Positions 33,015-41,220 of a DNA stretch of 64,000 nt are shown one piece after another (within the stretch, counting starts at the first letter, position 1; each line of letters begins with the position of its first letter). The notes beneath the pieces were generated by a model. That model searched no databases and was not told the DNA's origin. It worked only from the letters and a program-made list of their open reading frames with translations. The stretch covers positions 34,906 through 98,905 of the forward strand of contig JAWKZQ010000009.1 in assembly GCA_041395865.1 (NCBI GenBank). The letters are read 5' to 3'. The DNA comes from IMCC2047 sp041395865. GTDB taxonomy: Bacteria > Pseudomonadota > Gammaproteobacteria > Pseudomonadales > IMCC2047. The position numbers and the translations under genes are program-made.

Positions 33015-33758
33015 TTAGTGATGGTGCGCGTGCCCGTCGCCGATGTCATGTCCATCCGCATCGTAGAAACCGGAGCCGCCATGCTCCACAAAACCAAGGT
33101 TGATCATATTCAGCAAAAACGGATCGGATTCGTTGTCGCCAATATCGGTGTAATCGGTGGTGTCGTACAGGGCTAATGTTTGAAATTCCTGGGCAATCTG
33201 CTGAGCGTCCTTACTTGTTTCCAGTAGCGTCCACTCGGTTTCTGATGCCGAGGATTTAACCTTGAAATGCTTGATGAGTTGCTGTTTAGGGAACCATTGC
33301 AGGTCTAGTTTGCTGCCATCGCTTTTTTTAGCGTAGTACTCGACGGTTTGACAGTCCTTGCCGCGCGTTTTTCTTAATGTCATCTGGCTGATCAGGGTGT
33401 CTGAAATGAGCTGTCTTTTTAGGCTCCAGTCCTGATTGCCTTTAATTTCATTGGGTTGGTATTCAATTCCACGGCCATGGGCGTCGAAATAACGAACCAG
33501 GTGCAGCTTGTTGTTTACGGTGAGTTCCCATAACTCTGTGATGGCATTTGCGGGGTAGCGAATCGCAACCTGTTGAGCATTTCGCCAAAGTTCAACTTGG
33601 TATTTGTCGGATTTTTTTCCGTTTTCCGACATTTTGACCTGGTAAACGGCGGACACGGGTTCACTTGAGCAGTGTTGGGGCGCATTGCTCTGGGCCTGCG
33701 CAGAAAATGGGTAAATAGTGGCGGTGAGGCAAATCAACAGGGTTTTTAATGAGGGCAT
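33015..33758 (-). CDS. Exported protein with His-rich C-terminus, next to phoA
   Basis: A 247-residue secreted protein of no family I know. Residues 1-22 form a signal peptide (TATIYPFSAQAQ). The mature part looks like a beta-rich lipoprotein-carrier-like fold (VYQVKMSENGKKSDKYQVEL, LWRNAQQVAIRYP) with a predicted disulfide between cysteines near residues 30 and 133. The last 25 residues are metal-ligand-rich: DADGHDIGDGHAHHH. The phoA gene upstream, on the same strand 96 bases away, also ends in a His/Asp-rich tail. They may form one unit and share metal handling; this is inference. Confidence 0.7.
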   Translation of the reverse strand: MPSLKTLLICLTATIYPFSAQAQSNAPQHCSSEPVSAVYQVKMSENGKKSDKYQVELWRNAQQVAIRYPANAITELWELTVNNKLHLVRYFDAHGRGIEYQPNEIKGNQDWSLKRQLISDTLISQMTLRKTRGKDCQTVEYYAKKSDGSKLDLQWFPKQQLIKHFKVKSSASETEWTLLETSKDAQQIAQEFQTLALYDTTDYTDIGDNESDPFLLNMINLGFVEHGGSGFYDADGHDIGDGHAHHH

Positions 33759-33854
33759 GGCAAAACCTTATTTTGGGATTGTTTAATGCTTGAATTGAAA
33801 TGAGGGGCCAAAGGCCCCCCATTGCTAGTCGTCCGTTAAATCGGGTCGATCAGG

Positions 33855-35555
33855 TTAGTCATTATGATGTTTGTGATGGTCGCGATCCTGGTGCTTATCA
33901 CGGTCATGGTGCTTATCACGGTCATGGTGATTGCCACGGCCATTCATTTGGCTGCTTGCTTGCTTTTCCAGGTTGGCGCTACGGTTCATGACATGGAAAA
34001 TCACGCTTTGCTCGTTAGTGCCGCTGACCATATGGGCGCCTGGGCCTTTACCGTAAATAGCCACATCTTCACCGGCGTGAGTTTCTGAACTAAGCGGTAC
34101 CAGCGCTTCCTGGTGATAGCCGCTGGCTTCAGTGTCGATATGGGTCAGATCTTTGCGACCTGCATCGATAGGTTGCTCATAGCGCGCGTCAGCGTCGGCT
34201 TCATCACCCAGGTCGGCGTAACCCAGACCGTTGGTATAACCCAGCGTGGTATAAGGCATGCCGTCGCTTGCCAGGCTTGGCGAGTCGGAACCTACGCCAA
34301 CCACTTTACCCAGGATTGGGTTGCCACGCTTCGGATAACCGGCAATGGTAAATACATGACTATGGTCAGCAGTTACGATGATCAGGGTCTCATCCATGTT
34401 CACGTTTTTAACGGCAGCTTCAACGGCCTTGGAAAGCTCGACGGTGTCGGTCAGGGCATTGAATGCGCTGCCGGCATGGTGACCGTGGTCGATACGGCCG
34501 GACTCAACCATCAGGAAATAGCCTTTGCGGTTGTTGTCCAGGATATCGATGGCTTTGGCTGTCATTTCGCTAATCGAAGGTTCGCCGGCGATATCGTTCT
34601 GGCGATCGGCTTCGTATTGCATGTGAGACTCGTTGAACAGACCAAATACACGCTCGGTTGTATAAGGGTTGATAGAGTCAAAACCAGCTTGGTCGAAGAT
34701 ATAGGAACCCTGAGGGTAGGCTGTCTGCCACTCGGCAACCAGGTTACGACCGTCAGTGCGGTCACCTTCTGTGGTGCTTACGGCATCGGGGCTGTTAAAT
34801 GCAGGGTCCTTGGGCAGGAAGTGACGGCGGCCGCCACCCATAACCACTTCAATGCCGTCGATGTTGCGGGCTTTAGGGAAGCGCTCTTTCAGGTTGCCTT
34901 CGAAGTTAACCAGCTGGGAAGCGATATCTTCGCAGCCCTGGGCAACGGCATCGGCCGGCATGTCGGAAACATCTTCCCAGTTACGATCTGCCGACTTGGC
35001 ATACGTGGCGGCAGGCGTAGCGTGTGTAATGCGCGCTGTGGAGATAATGCCGGTTGATTTTCCGGCAATTTCAGCCAGTTCCAGAGCCGTTACCAGCTCG
35101 TTGCCTTTCACCGTGGAGCAGTCGCCGCGCACGATGTTTTCGTTAACGCCGATCACGCCAACATCCGTTTTAACACCTGACATCATGGCTGTCATGGTGC
35201 CTGCCGAGTCAGGCGTTTGTGCGTCTACGTTGTAGGTTTTTGCCAGGCCAGTGTAAGGGAACAGGTCGAAGCTGAGGTTGTTTTCTTCACCCATCATGCC
35301 CTTGAGCTGACCTTCCAGGATACGTGCCGCCGTTACAGTTGAAACGCCCATACCGTCTCCCACAAACAGGATGACGTTTTTGGCTTTACGGTTGCCTGGG
35401 AAAAATTTTGCTTTAACGTTATTTTCGCCATCAACGAACCAGGGGCTGTTTTTCTGGTAGCCGGGGATGACGTCGTGTTTATTGCCGTCTGAAAAAGCGC
35501 TGCTGGATGCAGCCAGTGCGAGTGCGCCAACAAACGCGGTGGTTTTGAGTTTCAT
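33855..35555 (-). CDS. phoA: Alkaline phosphatase with His/Asp-rich tail
   Basis: A 566-residue periplasmic or secreted phosphomonoesterase. Residues 1-22 form a signal peptide. Motifs are LFVGDGMGVST, the phosphorylated Ser in TPDSAGTMTAMMSG, VESGRIDHGHHAGS, TADHSHVFT and SSETHAGEDVAIYGKGPGAH, which supply the two-zinc/one-magnesium site. Length is greater than in E. coli PhoA (471), partly because of inserts and partly because of a C-terminal extension with a six-residue repeat (DKHHDR). The promoter region carries three GTCAT blocks exactly 22 bases apart, a PhoB-box arrangement, so phosphate starvation should induce it. Confidence 0.94.
   Translation of the reverse strand: MKLKTTAFVGALALAASSSAFSDGNKHDVIPGYQKNSPWFVDGENNVKAKFFPGNRKAKNVILFVGDGMGVSTVTAARILEGQLKGMMGEENNLSFDLFPYTGLAKTYNVDAQTPDSAGTMTAMMSGVKTDVGVIGVNENIVRGDCSTVKGNELVTALELAEIAGKSTGIISTARITHATPAATYAKSADRNWEDVSDMPADAVAQGCEDIASQLVNFEGNLKERFPKARNIDGIEVVMGGGRRHFLPKDPAFNSPDAVSTTEGDRTDGRNLVAEWQTAYPQGSYIFDQAGFDSINPYTTERVFGLFNESHMQYEADRQNDIAGEPSISEMTAKAIDILDNNRKGYFLMVESGRIDHGHHAGSAFNALTDTVELSKAVEAAVKNVNMDETLIIVTADHSHVFTIAGYPKRGNPILGKVVGVGSDSPSLASDGMPYTTLGYTNGLGYADLGDEADADARYEQPIDAGRKDLTHIDTEASGYHQEALVPLSSETHAGEDVAIYGKGPGAHMVSGTNEQSVIFHVMNRSANLEKQASSQMNGRGNHHDRDKHHDRDKHQDRDHHKHHND
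33876..33935. repeat. 18-bp tandem repeat in the 3' end of phoA
   Basis: The unit GGTGCTTATCACGGTCAT recurs in tandem with degenerate copies at each end. On the coding strand it encodes repeats of the six-residue unit DKHHDR. The period keeps the frame, so copy number can change without disrupting the protein. Confidence 0.85.
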
Positions 35556-35644
35556 TTGAGTGTTGCTCCGTGTTTTTTTAACAACAACCGGTTAAAGGGG
35601 AAGCAGTCCGTCAGGAACCGCACTCAAGAGGCTATCCTGTAAAT

Positions 35645-35700
35645 ATGACGGATACGGGGCTAACTCATGACAATTCTTTGAAGCTTTTATGACGCTGAAC
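35645..35700 (-). promoter_or_regulatory. PhoB-box-like operator of phoA
   Basis: On the minus strand, GTCAT occurs at 35693-35689, 35671-35667 and 35649-35645, exactly 22 bases apart, with weaker half-sites midway (for example CTTCA). PhoB boxes consist of 7-bp direct repeats every 11 bases with the core GTCA. It lies 90-145 bases before the phoA start. Confidence 0.6.
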
Positions 35701-35835
35701 CACGAAATATGTGGATTTTTGTTGCCTATTGACCCATGTCAATATCCCTGCCCAGTAAAAGTTTTACTGTGCTCTCAGTCCTTGGTTTTTAGTTAGTTAC
35801 GTTAAATTTCACGATTAAATCAGAGGGAGATTGAC

Positions 35836-35976
35836 ATGGAATTATTAGCAGAACTGTTCAGTGACTGGGTTGGCATTCTGTCATTTGGCGTCGTTGCATT
35901 TGTTATTGTGATGGCGGTTTACATGTTCAGGTGGGTTGGCAAACATGTGGCGGAGGATGCCAAGAAAGCTGGCTGA
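35836..35976 (+). CDS. DUF3149 small membrane protein
   Basis: A 46-residue protein: MELLAELFSDWVGILSFGVV opens it, followed by a hydrophobic segment, then RWVGKHVAEDAKKAG. One membrane helix with a short, positively charged C-terminal tail fits the DUF3149 family, whose role is unknown. A good ribosome-binding site (GAGGGAG) precedes the ATG at the right distance, and a terminator follows (36028-36060). It is divergent from phoA. Confidence 0.8.
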   Translation: MELLAELFSDWVGILSFGVVAFVIVMAVYMFRWVGKHVAEDAKKAG

Positions 35977-36027
35977 GTGCCGTTGGTTTGCTCTTCGACA
36001 GCGTTTAAATAATCCTCGTTTTTTTGA

Positions 36028-36060
36028 AGCCCCGCCATTGACCTGACGGGGCTTTTTTTT
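36028..36060 (+). terminator. Terminator after the DUF3149 gene
   Basis: AGCCCCG/CGGGGCT stem with a 12-base loop and a run of eight T on the plus strand. Confidence 0.85.
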
Positions 36061-36089
36061 GGGCGCTGGTTTAAAAAACCGGATACCGG

Positions 36090-37370
36090 CTATTCCATAT
36101 TGAATTCCGGGTAGGCTTCCATACCACATTCACTGATATCCACACCGTTGTATTCCTCTTCTTCGCTGACGCGTATGCCCATAACGAGTTTGATGGCATA
36201 CCATACCACCAGGCTGGCTCCGAAAACCCAGCTAAAGATGGTGAGTGCACCGGCTATTTGACCGAGGAAACTGGCGCTGTCATTGGTTAAAGGCACGACC
36301 AGCAGACCCCAGAGCCCGACAACACCGTGAACGGAAATGGCACCCACAGGATCATCGATTTTCAGCTTATCCAGAGCAAGGATTGAAAACACGACGATAA
36401 TACCGCCTACGCCGCCAATCAGCGTTGCATAAAGCGGTGTGGGCGTTGAGGGCTCAGCGGTAATTGCAACCAGGCCTGCCAGCGCACCATTTAACGCCAT
36501 CGTCAGGTCGGCTTTGCCGAACAGGGTACGGGCTACCGCTAACGCTGCTACCAGGCCCCCAGCTGCTGCGGCATTGGTGTTGAGAAAGACCATTGCAACC
36601 GCATTGGCGCTGTTAATATCGCCTAACTTAAGAACAGAGCCGCCGTTAAAGCCGAACCAGCCCATCCATAGGATAAAAGTGCCCAGGGTTGCCAATGGCA
36701 GGTTTGCGCCAGGGATTGCGTTGACTTTGCCATCCGCTGTGTATTTTCCCATGCGAGGGCCTAGCAAGAGTACACCGGCCAGTGCGGCTGAGGCGCCTGC
36801 CAAGTGTACGATGCCGGAACCGGCAAAATCGGAAAACCCGAGTTCGCTGAGGCTGTACAGGCCAAAGACTGCGTTACCGCCCCAGGTCCAGCTGCCCTCA
36901 AGCGGGTAGATGAGGCCGGTCATGACGACGGCAAACAATAGGAATGCCCAGAGTTTCATGCGCTCTGCGACAGCGCCGGAAACAATCGACATGGCCGTTG
37001 CCACGAAAACTACCTGAAAGAAAAAGTCTGAAGCATCGGAATAGACGGCATCGCCATCAAAGCCTGCTTTGGCAGACTCGGCCAGTACTGCCGCGGTAAG
37101 GCTTTGGGCGTCAGGCGCACCATCCAGGGCGATTCCACTGATGAAAAGATCGCCGCCATACATGATGGCATAACCGCAGACCAGGAACATGATGCAGGAG
37201 ATTGAGTACAGTGCCACGTTTTTGGTGAGGATTTCCGCGGTATTTTTTGACCGTACCAGGCCAGCTTCCAGCATGGCAAAGCCTGCGGCCATCCACATCA
37301 CAAGAGCACCGCATACCAGGAAGTAAAAGGTATCGAGGGCGTACTGAAGTTCAAAGATATTGTTTTCCAT
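36090..37370 (-). CDS. amt: Canonical ammonium transporter (Amt)
   Basis: A 426-residue, 11-helix ammonium channel. The ATG at 37370 (MENNIFELQ) is chosen for its GGAGC site at correct spacing and because it starts where Amt proteins do; the open frame extends 12 codons upstream. Both pore histidines are present: DFAGSGIVHLAGASAAL has Asp and His eight residues apart, and ISVHGVVGLWG gives the second. AMLEAGLVRSKNT is the usual N-terminal signature. It lies 19 bases after glnK, the classic order in which GlnK plugs Amt when nitrogen is plentiful. The operon is under a sigma-54-type promoter. Confidence 0.95.
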   Translation of the reverse strand: MENNIFELQYALDTFYFLVCGALVMWMAAGFAMLEAGLVRSKNTAEILTKNVALYSISCIMFLVCGYAIMYGGDLFISGIALDGAPDAQSLTAAVLAESAKAGFDGDAVYSDASDFFFQVVFVATAMSIVSGAVAERMKLWAFLLFAVVMTGLIYPLEGSWTWGGNAVFGLYSLSELGFSDFAGSGIVHLAGASAALAGVLLLGPRMGKYTADGKVNAIPGANLPLATLGTFILWMGWFGFNGGSVLKLGDINSANAVAMVFLNTNAAAAGGLVAALAVARTLFGKADLTMALNGALAGLVAITAEPSTPTPLYATLIGGVGGIIVVFSILALDKLKIDDPVGAISVHGVVGLWGLLVVPLTNDSASFLGQIAGALTIFSWVFGASLVVWYAIKLVMGIRVSEEEEYNGVDISECGMEAYPEFNME

Positions 37371-37389
37371 GACTAAGCTCCACGAAGCG

Positions 37390-37728
37390 TTAAATAGCGG
37401 CGACACCTATTTCGCCGGTACGAATACGAATGACTTGATCGAGACTGGTTACGAGGATTTTTCCATCCCCAATTTTCCCTGTGTTGGCGGCCCCGATCAG
37501 TGTTTCGATGACTTGATCCGCTAACTCGCTCTGCACAGCCACTTCCACTTTCACCTTGGGCAAAAAATCCACGACATATTCGGCACCCCGATAAAGTTCT
37601 GTATGACCTTTCTGTCGCCCAAAGCCTTTGACTTCCGTGACGGTGATGCCATGGACACCCAGTTCGGCGAGCGCTTCGCGTACGTCGTCCAGTTTGAAGG
37701 GTTTGACTATTGCGGTAATCAGTTTCAT
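37390..37728 (-). CDS. glnK: PII nitrogen regulatory protein GlnK
   Basis: A 112-residue trimeric PII signal protein. The N-terminus (MKLITAIVKPFKLDDVREAL), the T-loop with the uridylylation Tyr in ELYRGAEYVVDFLPK and the B-loop TGKIGDGKILV are intact, so it should bind ATP/ADP and 2-oxoglutarate and be modified by GlnD. The position directly before amt identifies it as GlnK rather than GlnB. It should block Amt when glutamine is high. The sigma-54-type promoter and an NtrC-type palindrome lie upstream. Confidence 0.96.
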   Translation of the reverse strand: MKLITAIVKPFKLDDVREALAELGVHGITVTEVKGFGRQKGHTELYRGAEYVVDFLPKVKVEVAVQSELADQVIETLIGAANTGKIGDGKILVTSLDQVIRIRTGEIGVAAI

Positions 37729-37780
37729 CGGTCTCTCCCAGTTGTAACGGATGATTAAACCTTGCCTGTAACTGTGTCAT

Positions 37781-37796
37781 AGCAACGCTTATGCCA
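37781..37796 (-). promoter_or_regulatory. Sigma-54-type promoter of glnK-amt
   Basis: On the minus strand TGGCATAAGCGTTGCT matches TGGCAC-N5-TTGCW with exact GG-N10-GC spacing. Confidence 0.75.
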
Positions 37797-37857
37797 GGTT
37801 TTTAAGTGTTTGAATTGAGTGCTTTTATGCGGGGTTTGCCAGGGAATCCTATCTGTT

Positions 37858-37874
37858 TGCACCAACTTGGTGCG
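37858..37874. promoter_or_regulatory. NtrC-binding site
   Basis: TGCACCAACTTGGTGCG is nearly the E. coli NtrC consensus (TGCACC-N5-GGTGCA), 62 bases upstream of the -24 element. A partial second site (GGTGC at 37902-37906) is further out. Confidence 0.72.
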
Positions 37875-38056
37875 CGGCGGTCTGGTGATGCGTGCAACAA
37901 TGGTGCGTAATCAGTTATACCGGACAGCGTGGGAGTTGTGTCAATCGAGGTGCCGTGAAGCAAAGAGGTTAACGCAGGATAAACCGCACTTATTTTTACA
38001 GGGCACCTCTAAAGGGAAATATCAGTCGATGAAACCTTTCATCAAGGAGGACAGTA

Positions 38057-38398
38057 ATGAATACCCTGACAATTGACGGCTGGTGCAAGCCCTACGAGGG
38101 CGAAAAGTCCATACCGCTCGGCGCCTTTCACTTCAGGGTTGACGAGGCCGTTCATCTTGAGATGGAGCGTGCCGAGGAAAAACTACAAGACACAGAGGAA
38201 GAGGAAATCTTCATTCATGCTGATCCGGGCAACATGGGATTGGAAACACCGGAAGGCTGCGGCAGTTTATCCGACTGCCGGTTCAGGGTTTATTTGAATC
38301 CAAATGATCATCGCGGTCATTTTCACCTGGTTGGACACCGTGCGAGTGATGGCAGCCTAGTCTATACCAATGCCGTTATGGTCGATCAGTTGGGATAG
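38057..38398 (+). CDS. Hypothetical acidic protein
   Basis: A 113-residue cytoplasmic-looking protein. The start has an excellent ribosome-binding site (AAGGAGG). It is acidic, with EEKLQDTEEEEIFIHAD in the middle and NDHRGHFHLVGH with several His towards the end. No signal peptide or membrane helix is present. I do not recognise a family. It is divergent from glnK and followed by a terminator. A role in nitrogen metabolism is possible only by position. Confidence 0.7.
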   Translation: MNTLTIDGWCKPYEGEKSIPLGAFHFRVDEAVHLEMERAEEKLQDTEEEEIFIHADPGNMGLETPEGCGSLSDCRFRVYLNPNDHRGHFHLVGHRASDGSLVYTNAVMVDQLG

Positions 38399-38420
38399 GA
38401 ATTAAGCCAGGAATTATCTC

Positions 38421-38449
38421 AGGGGCCGCGCTATGCGGCCCCTGTTTTT
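38421..38449 (+). terminator. Terminator after the gene at 38057
   Basis: AGGGGCCGC/GCGGCCCCT stem, short loop, T-run on the plus strand. Confidence 0.85.
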
Positions 38450-38530
38450 GTCGCTCTTTCACCGCTGAGAGCACGGACACGAGCCGTTCATCCGATAGGA
38501 AACCCCACTTTAAACGCGCCGGAGTCCGCA

Positions 38531-38647
38531 ATGACTTTTATTGAGCGTGATGCGATAACAGCACAAAAAAACAGCCGGGTGCTCAATTTGTGCGACGATG
38601 AGGTAAAGAAAAGGTTAAATGGCTTGGTTAGCGCTAAGTACCCATAG
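38531..38647 (+). CDS. Possible small protein (38 residues)
   Basis: An ATG with GGAG eight bases upstream opens a 38-codon frame (MTFIERDAITAQKNSRVLNL, then a basic, helical end KKRLNGLVSAKYP). It ends 32 bases before the methyltransferase gene. No homologue is known to me. It could be a short leader or coincidence. Confidence 0.33.
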   Translation: MTFIERDAITAQKNSRVLNLCDDEVKKRLNGLVSAKYP

Positions 38648-38679
38648 TATAAAAATGCCTCAAATAACTGGAGTTACGA

Positions 38680-39264
38680 ATGAGTCTTGCTGATCAGGAA
38701 CATTGGAACGAGCGTTTCAGGCAAACCGATAAAACGCCGGTTCCGGCCCGAGTTCTGACCGATAATCAACACCTGTTACCCGTAACAGGCAAGGCGTTGG
38801 ACCTGGCCTGCGGGCTTGGCGGCAATGCACTCTGGCTGGCAGAGAAAGGTCTTTGCGTTGAAGCCTGGGACTGTTCTACGGTGGCGCTAGGCCGGCTTGC
38901 TCAAAGGGCGGCTGAAAAAAAGCTACCAGTGACGACTCGCCAGGTTGATCTTGACGAAGATGTCTTACCCGAAACGGCTTTTGATCTTATTGTAGTCAGC
39001 GGTTTTCTTTCCCGACCGCTTTGTTCCGCTATCGCCAAGGCATTGCGTCCGGGCGGGTTGCTGGCTTACCAGACCTTCACCCAAGCTAAGCCTTTAGCGA
39101 ATCTTCACGGCCCTCGGAATGCTAATTACCTGTTGGCGCCAGGCGAGTTGCTAAGGCTTTTTCACGGTCTAAGCCCCTGTGTGTATCGAGATGAAAATGG
39201 TTATGGGGACCTTCAGCAGGGCTTGCGTAATCAAGCCTACCTGCTGGCCTGTCGAACTGAATAA
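38680..39264 (+). CDS. Class I SAM-dependent methyltransferase
   Basis: A 194-residue soluble methyltransferase. The SAM-binding motif I is LDLACGLGGNALWLAEKG (residues 39-56), followed by the acidic loop VEAWDCS. Motif IV is FDLIVVSGFLSRPLC, and the ALRPGGLLAYQTF segment marks the post-motif. The overall pattern resembles TehB/small-molecule methyltransferases, so a metalloid or thiol target is possible, though not shown. It sits 25 bases before the trpB start, so it may be co-transcribed. Confidence 0.85.
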   Translation: MSLADQEHWNERFRQTDKTPVPARVLTDNQHLLPVTGKALDLACGLGGNALWLAEKGLCVEAWDCSTVALGRLAQRAAEKKLPVTTRQVDLDEDVLPETAFDLIVVSGFLSRPLCSAIAKALRPGGLLAYQTFTQAKPLANLHGPRNANYLLAPGELLRLFHGLSPCVYRDENGYGDLQQGLRNQAYLLACRTE

Positions 39265-39289
39265 ATAAAACACTAATTTGGGAACGGAT

Positions 39290-40489
39290 ATGAAATATCA
39301 CTACGAAGAGATGCCTGACAAGGATGGCTTTTTTGGCGCATTCGGTGGGCAGGAAATCCCGCTTGAACTGAAAAAAATCATGGATGAGATTGATCAAGCC
39401 TATGAAGAAATCAGGCAGCAACCGGCGTTCCAGCAGGAACTGGCTCAGTTGTTCGCAGATTACGTCGGTCGCCCGAGTCCTGTTTACCATGCTAAACGGC
39501 TCAGTGAACAGGTTGGCGGTGCGCAGATTTATCTGAAGCGTGAAGATCTCAACCATACCGGCGCCCATAAAATTAACCACTGCCTGGGTGAGGCCCTGTT
39601 AGCCAAATACATGGGTAAAACCAAGGTAATCGCCGAAACCGGCGCGGGGCAGCATGGCGTTGCACTGGCAACGGCCTGTGCCCTGGTGGGAATTCCCTGT
39701 GAAATTCATATGGGGCAGGTCGATATTGAGAAAGAACACCCGAACGTCACCAAAATGAAAATTCTGGGCTGCGACCTGATTCCGGTAACGCGCGGCACTG
39801 CAACGCTCAAGGATGCCGTCGACAGTGCATTCGAGGAATACCTCAAGGACCCGGTTAATTCTATCTATGCAATTGGCTCGGTGGTTGGCCCGCATCCCTT
39901 TCCAAAAATGGTGCGTGACTTCCAGAGCATTGTAGGCCAAGAGGCCCGGGAGCAGTTTCTCGGTCGCAATAACCGCATGCCGGACTACGTAGCGGCTTGT
40001 GTAGGGGGCGGCTCCAACGCCATGGGCATTTTCACGGCTTTCCTGGATGACGATGACGTAAACCTCGTGGGTATTGAACCCGCCGGGAAGGGGCTCAATA
40101 CACCGGATCATGCGGCAACCCTGACACTGGGGAAACCCAGCAGCTTGCATGGGATGAAGTGTTATGTGCTGGAGAACCAGGAAGGCGAACCGCTGCCCGT
40201 GTACTCCATCGCTTCCGGCCTGGATTATCCGGGCGTGGGCCCGCAGCACTGTTACCTGAAAGAGTTGGGCCGGGTGGAATACGATACGGTGACTGACACC
40301 GAGTGCCTGGATGCCTTCATGACCTTATCCCGCGTTGAAGGGATTATTCCGGCGCTGGAAAGTGCCCATGCAGTCGCCTGGGCTATGAAAAAGGCACCAG
40401 TTCTCGGAAAGGAGCAGACTATTCTGGTGAACCTGTCCGGCCGTGGCGATAAGGATGCCGACTTCGTGGCTAAAAAGCTTGGGCTCTAG
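39290..40489 (+). CDS. trpB: Tryptophan synthase beta subunit (solitary copy)
   Basis: A 399-residue PLP enzyme that condenses indole with serine. The PLP lysine lies in KREDLNHTGAHKINH. GAGQHGVALATACALVGI, IGSVVGPHPFPKMVRDFQS, CVGGGSNAMGIF and the C-terminal NLSGRGDKD are all family signatures. The ATG at 39290 is preferred over a TTG four codons earlier. trpA and other trp genes are absent, and the gene follows a methyltransferase gene, so this may be a second TrpB copy (salvage of indole) or a separated trp gene. COMM-domain residues look conserved, so it is likely active. Confidence 0.92.
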   Translation: MKYHYEEMPDKDGFFGAFGGQEIPLELKKIMDEIDQAYEEIRQQPAFQQELAQLFADYVGRPSPVYHAKRLSEQVGGAQIYLKREDLNHTGAHKINHCLGEALLAKYMGKTKVIAETGAGQHGVALATACALVGIPCEIHMGQVDIEKEHPNVTKMKILGCDLIPVTRGTATLKDAVDSAFEEYLKDPVNSIYAIGSVVGPHPFPKMVRDFQSIVGQEAREQFLGRNNRMPDYVAACVGGGSNAMGIFTAFLDDDDVNLVGIEPAGKGLNTPDHAATLTLGKPSSLHGMKCYVLENQEGEPLPVYSIASGLDYPGVGPQHCYLKELGRVEYDTVTDTECLDAFMTLSRVEGIIPALESAHAVAWAMKKAPVLGKEQTILVNLSGRGDKDADFVAKKLGL

Positions 40490-40549
40490 CTTCGTTATGA
40501 GGGCATGCAAGTGATCGGGCTAACCCTGCGAGTAAAATAGCTTCGTATT

Positions 40550-41185
40550 CTACTCGCCGTCCAGGCTGGCTGTGACGAGTTTTAACGCCAGCCCGACAAA
40601 GACGGCGCCCGCAAGCCGGTTCAGGTAGCGCTGGATTTTTGGCGAGCGATGAAACCAGTTACCCAACTCGCCGGCTAACAGTGCGATAATGGAAAAAGTG
40701 ACCAAAGCGACAAGGATAAACACCCCACCCAGCAGAAATATCTGTGGCATCAAAGGGCCGTTCTCCGGAGATGAAAATTGGGGCAGGAAGGCCAGGAAGA
40801 AGATCGAAACCTTTGGGTTGGTTATGTTTATGATGATACTGCGCAGGTACAAGGCGCGGCTCGAACGTATGTTTGAGTGAAGCGTTCCCAGGGCGGTAGC
40901 CGGTGCATGAAACGCCTGCCATGCTAAGTACAGGAGGTATAGAGCTCCCAATAGCTTAAGCAGGGTAAAGGCGATCACGGAGGTTTGGAAAACAACAGCG
41001 ATTCCAAGCGCCACAGCCGTCGTGTGCGCAACCAAGCCTGTACACAACCCCAGTACCACCAGGATGCCTGATTTCCTGCCGTAAAGGGCTGACTGGGCAA
41101 GCACGAAGATGTTATCCGGCCCCGGCGCGATGCTCAGCAGGAATGAAGCAAGAGTGAAGGCAAGCAGTGATTCAATGGGCATCAT
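40550..41185 (-). CDS. LysE/RhtB family amino-acid exporter
   Basis: A 211-residue inner-membrane permease with six hydrophobic segments. The signature is LLSIAPGPDNIFVLAQSALYGRKSG in the first helix-loop pair, shown here as pattern only; NITNPKVSIFFLAFLPQF is the second conserved block. Members export basic amino acids, threonine or homoserine lactones. No regulator is adjacent, so the substrate is open. A palindrome (GCGAGTA/TACTCGC, 40528-40557) spans its stop. Confidence 0.88.
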   Translation of the reverse strand: MMPIESLLAFTLASFLLSIAPGPDNIFVLAQSALYGRKSGILVVLGLCTGLVAHTTAVALGIAVVFQTSVIAFTLLKLLGALYLLYLAWQAFHAPATALGTLHSNIRSSRALYLRSIIINITNPKVSIFFLAFLPQFSSPENGPLMPQIFLLGGVFILVALVTFSIIALLAGELGNWFHRSPKIQRYLNRLAGAVFVGLALKLVTASLDGE

Positions 41186-41220
41186 CGGCTTGTCTGGCCT
41201 TGGGTATGAAGCGCGGTAAA

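Larger units (their letters stand above)
37729..38056. other. 328-base divergent regulatory gap (glnK / hypothetical gene)
   Basis: It holds the glnK sigma-54-type promoter (37781-37796), an NtrC-type palindrome (37858-37874) and a second, weaker half-site near 37893-37906. I see no gene. Confidence 0.7.

Noticed and set aside
34113..35057. 314-codon open frame antisense to phoA
   Set aside because: phoA has all catalytic motifs; the opposite frame has none and no ribosome-binding site.
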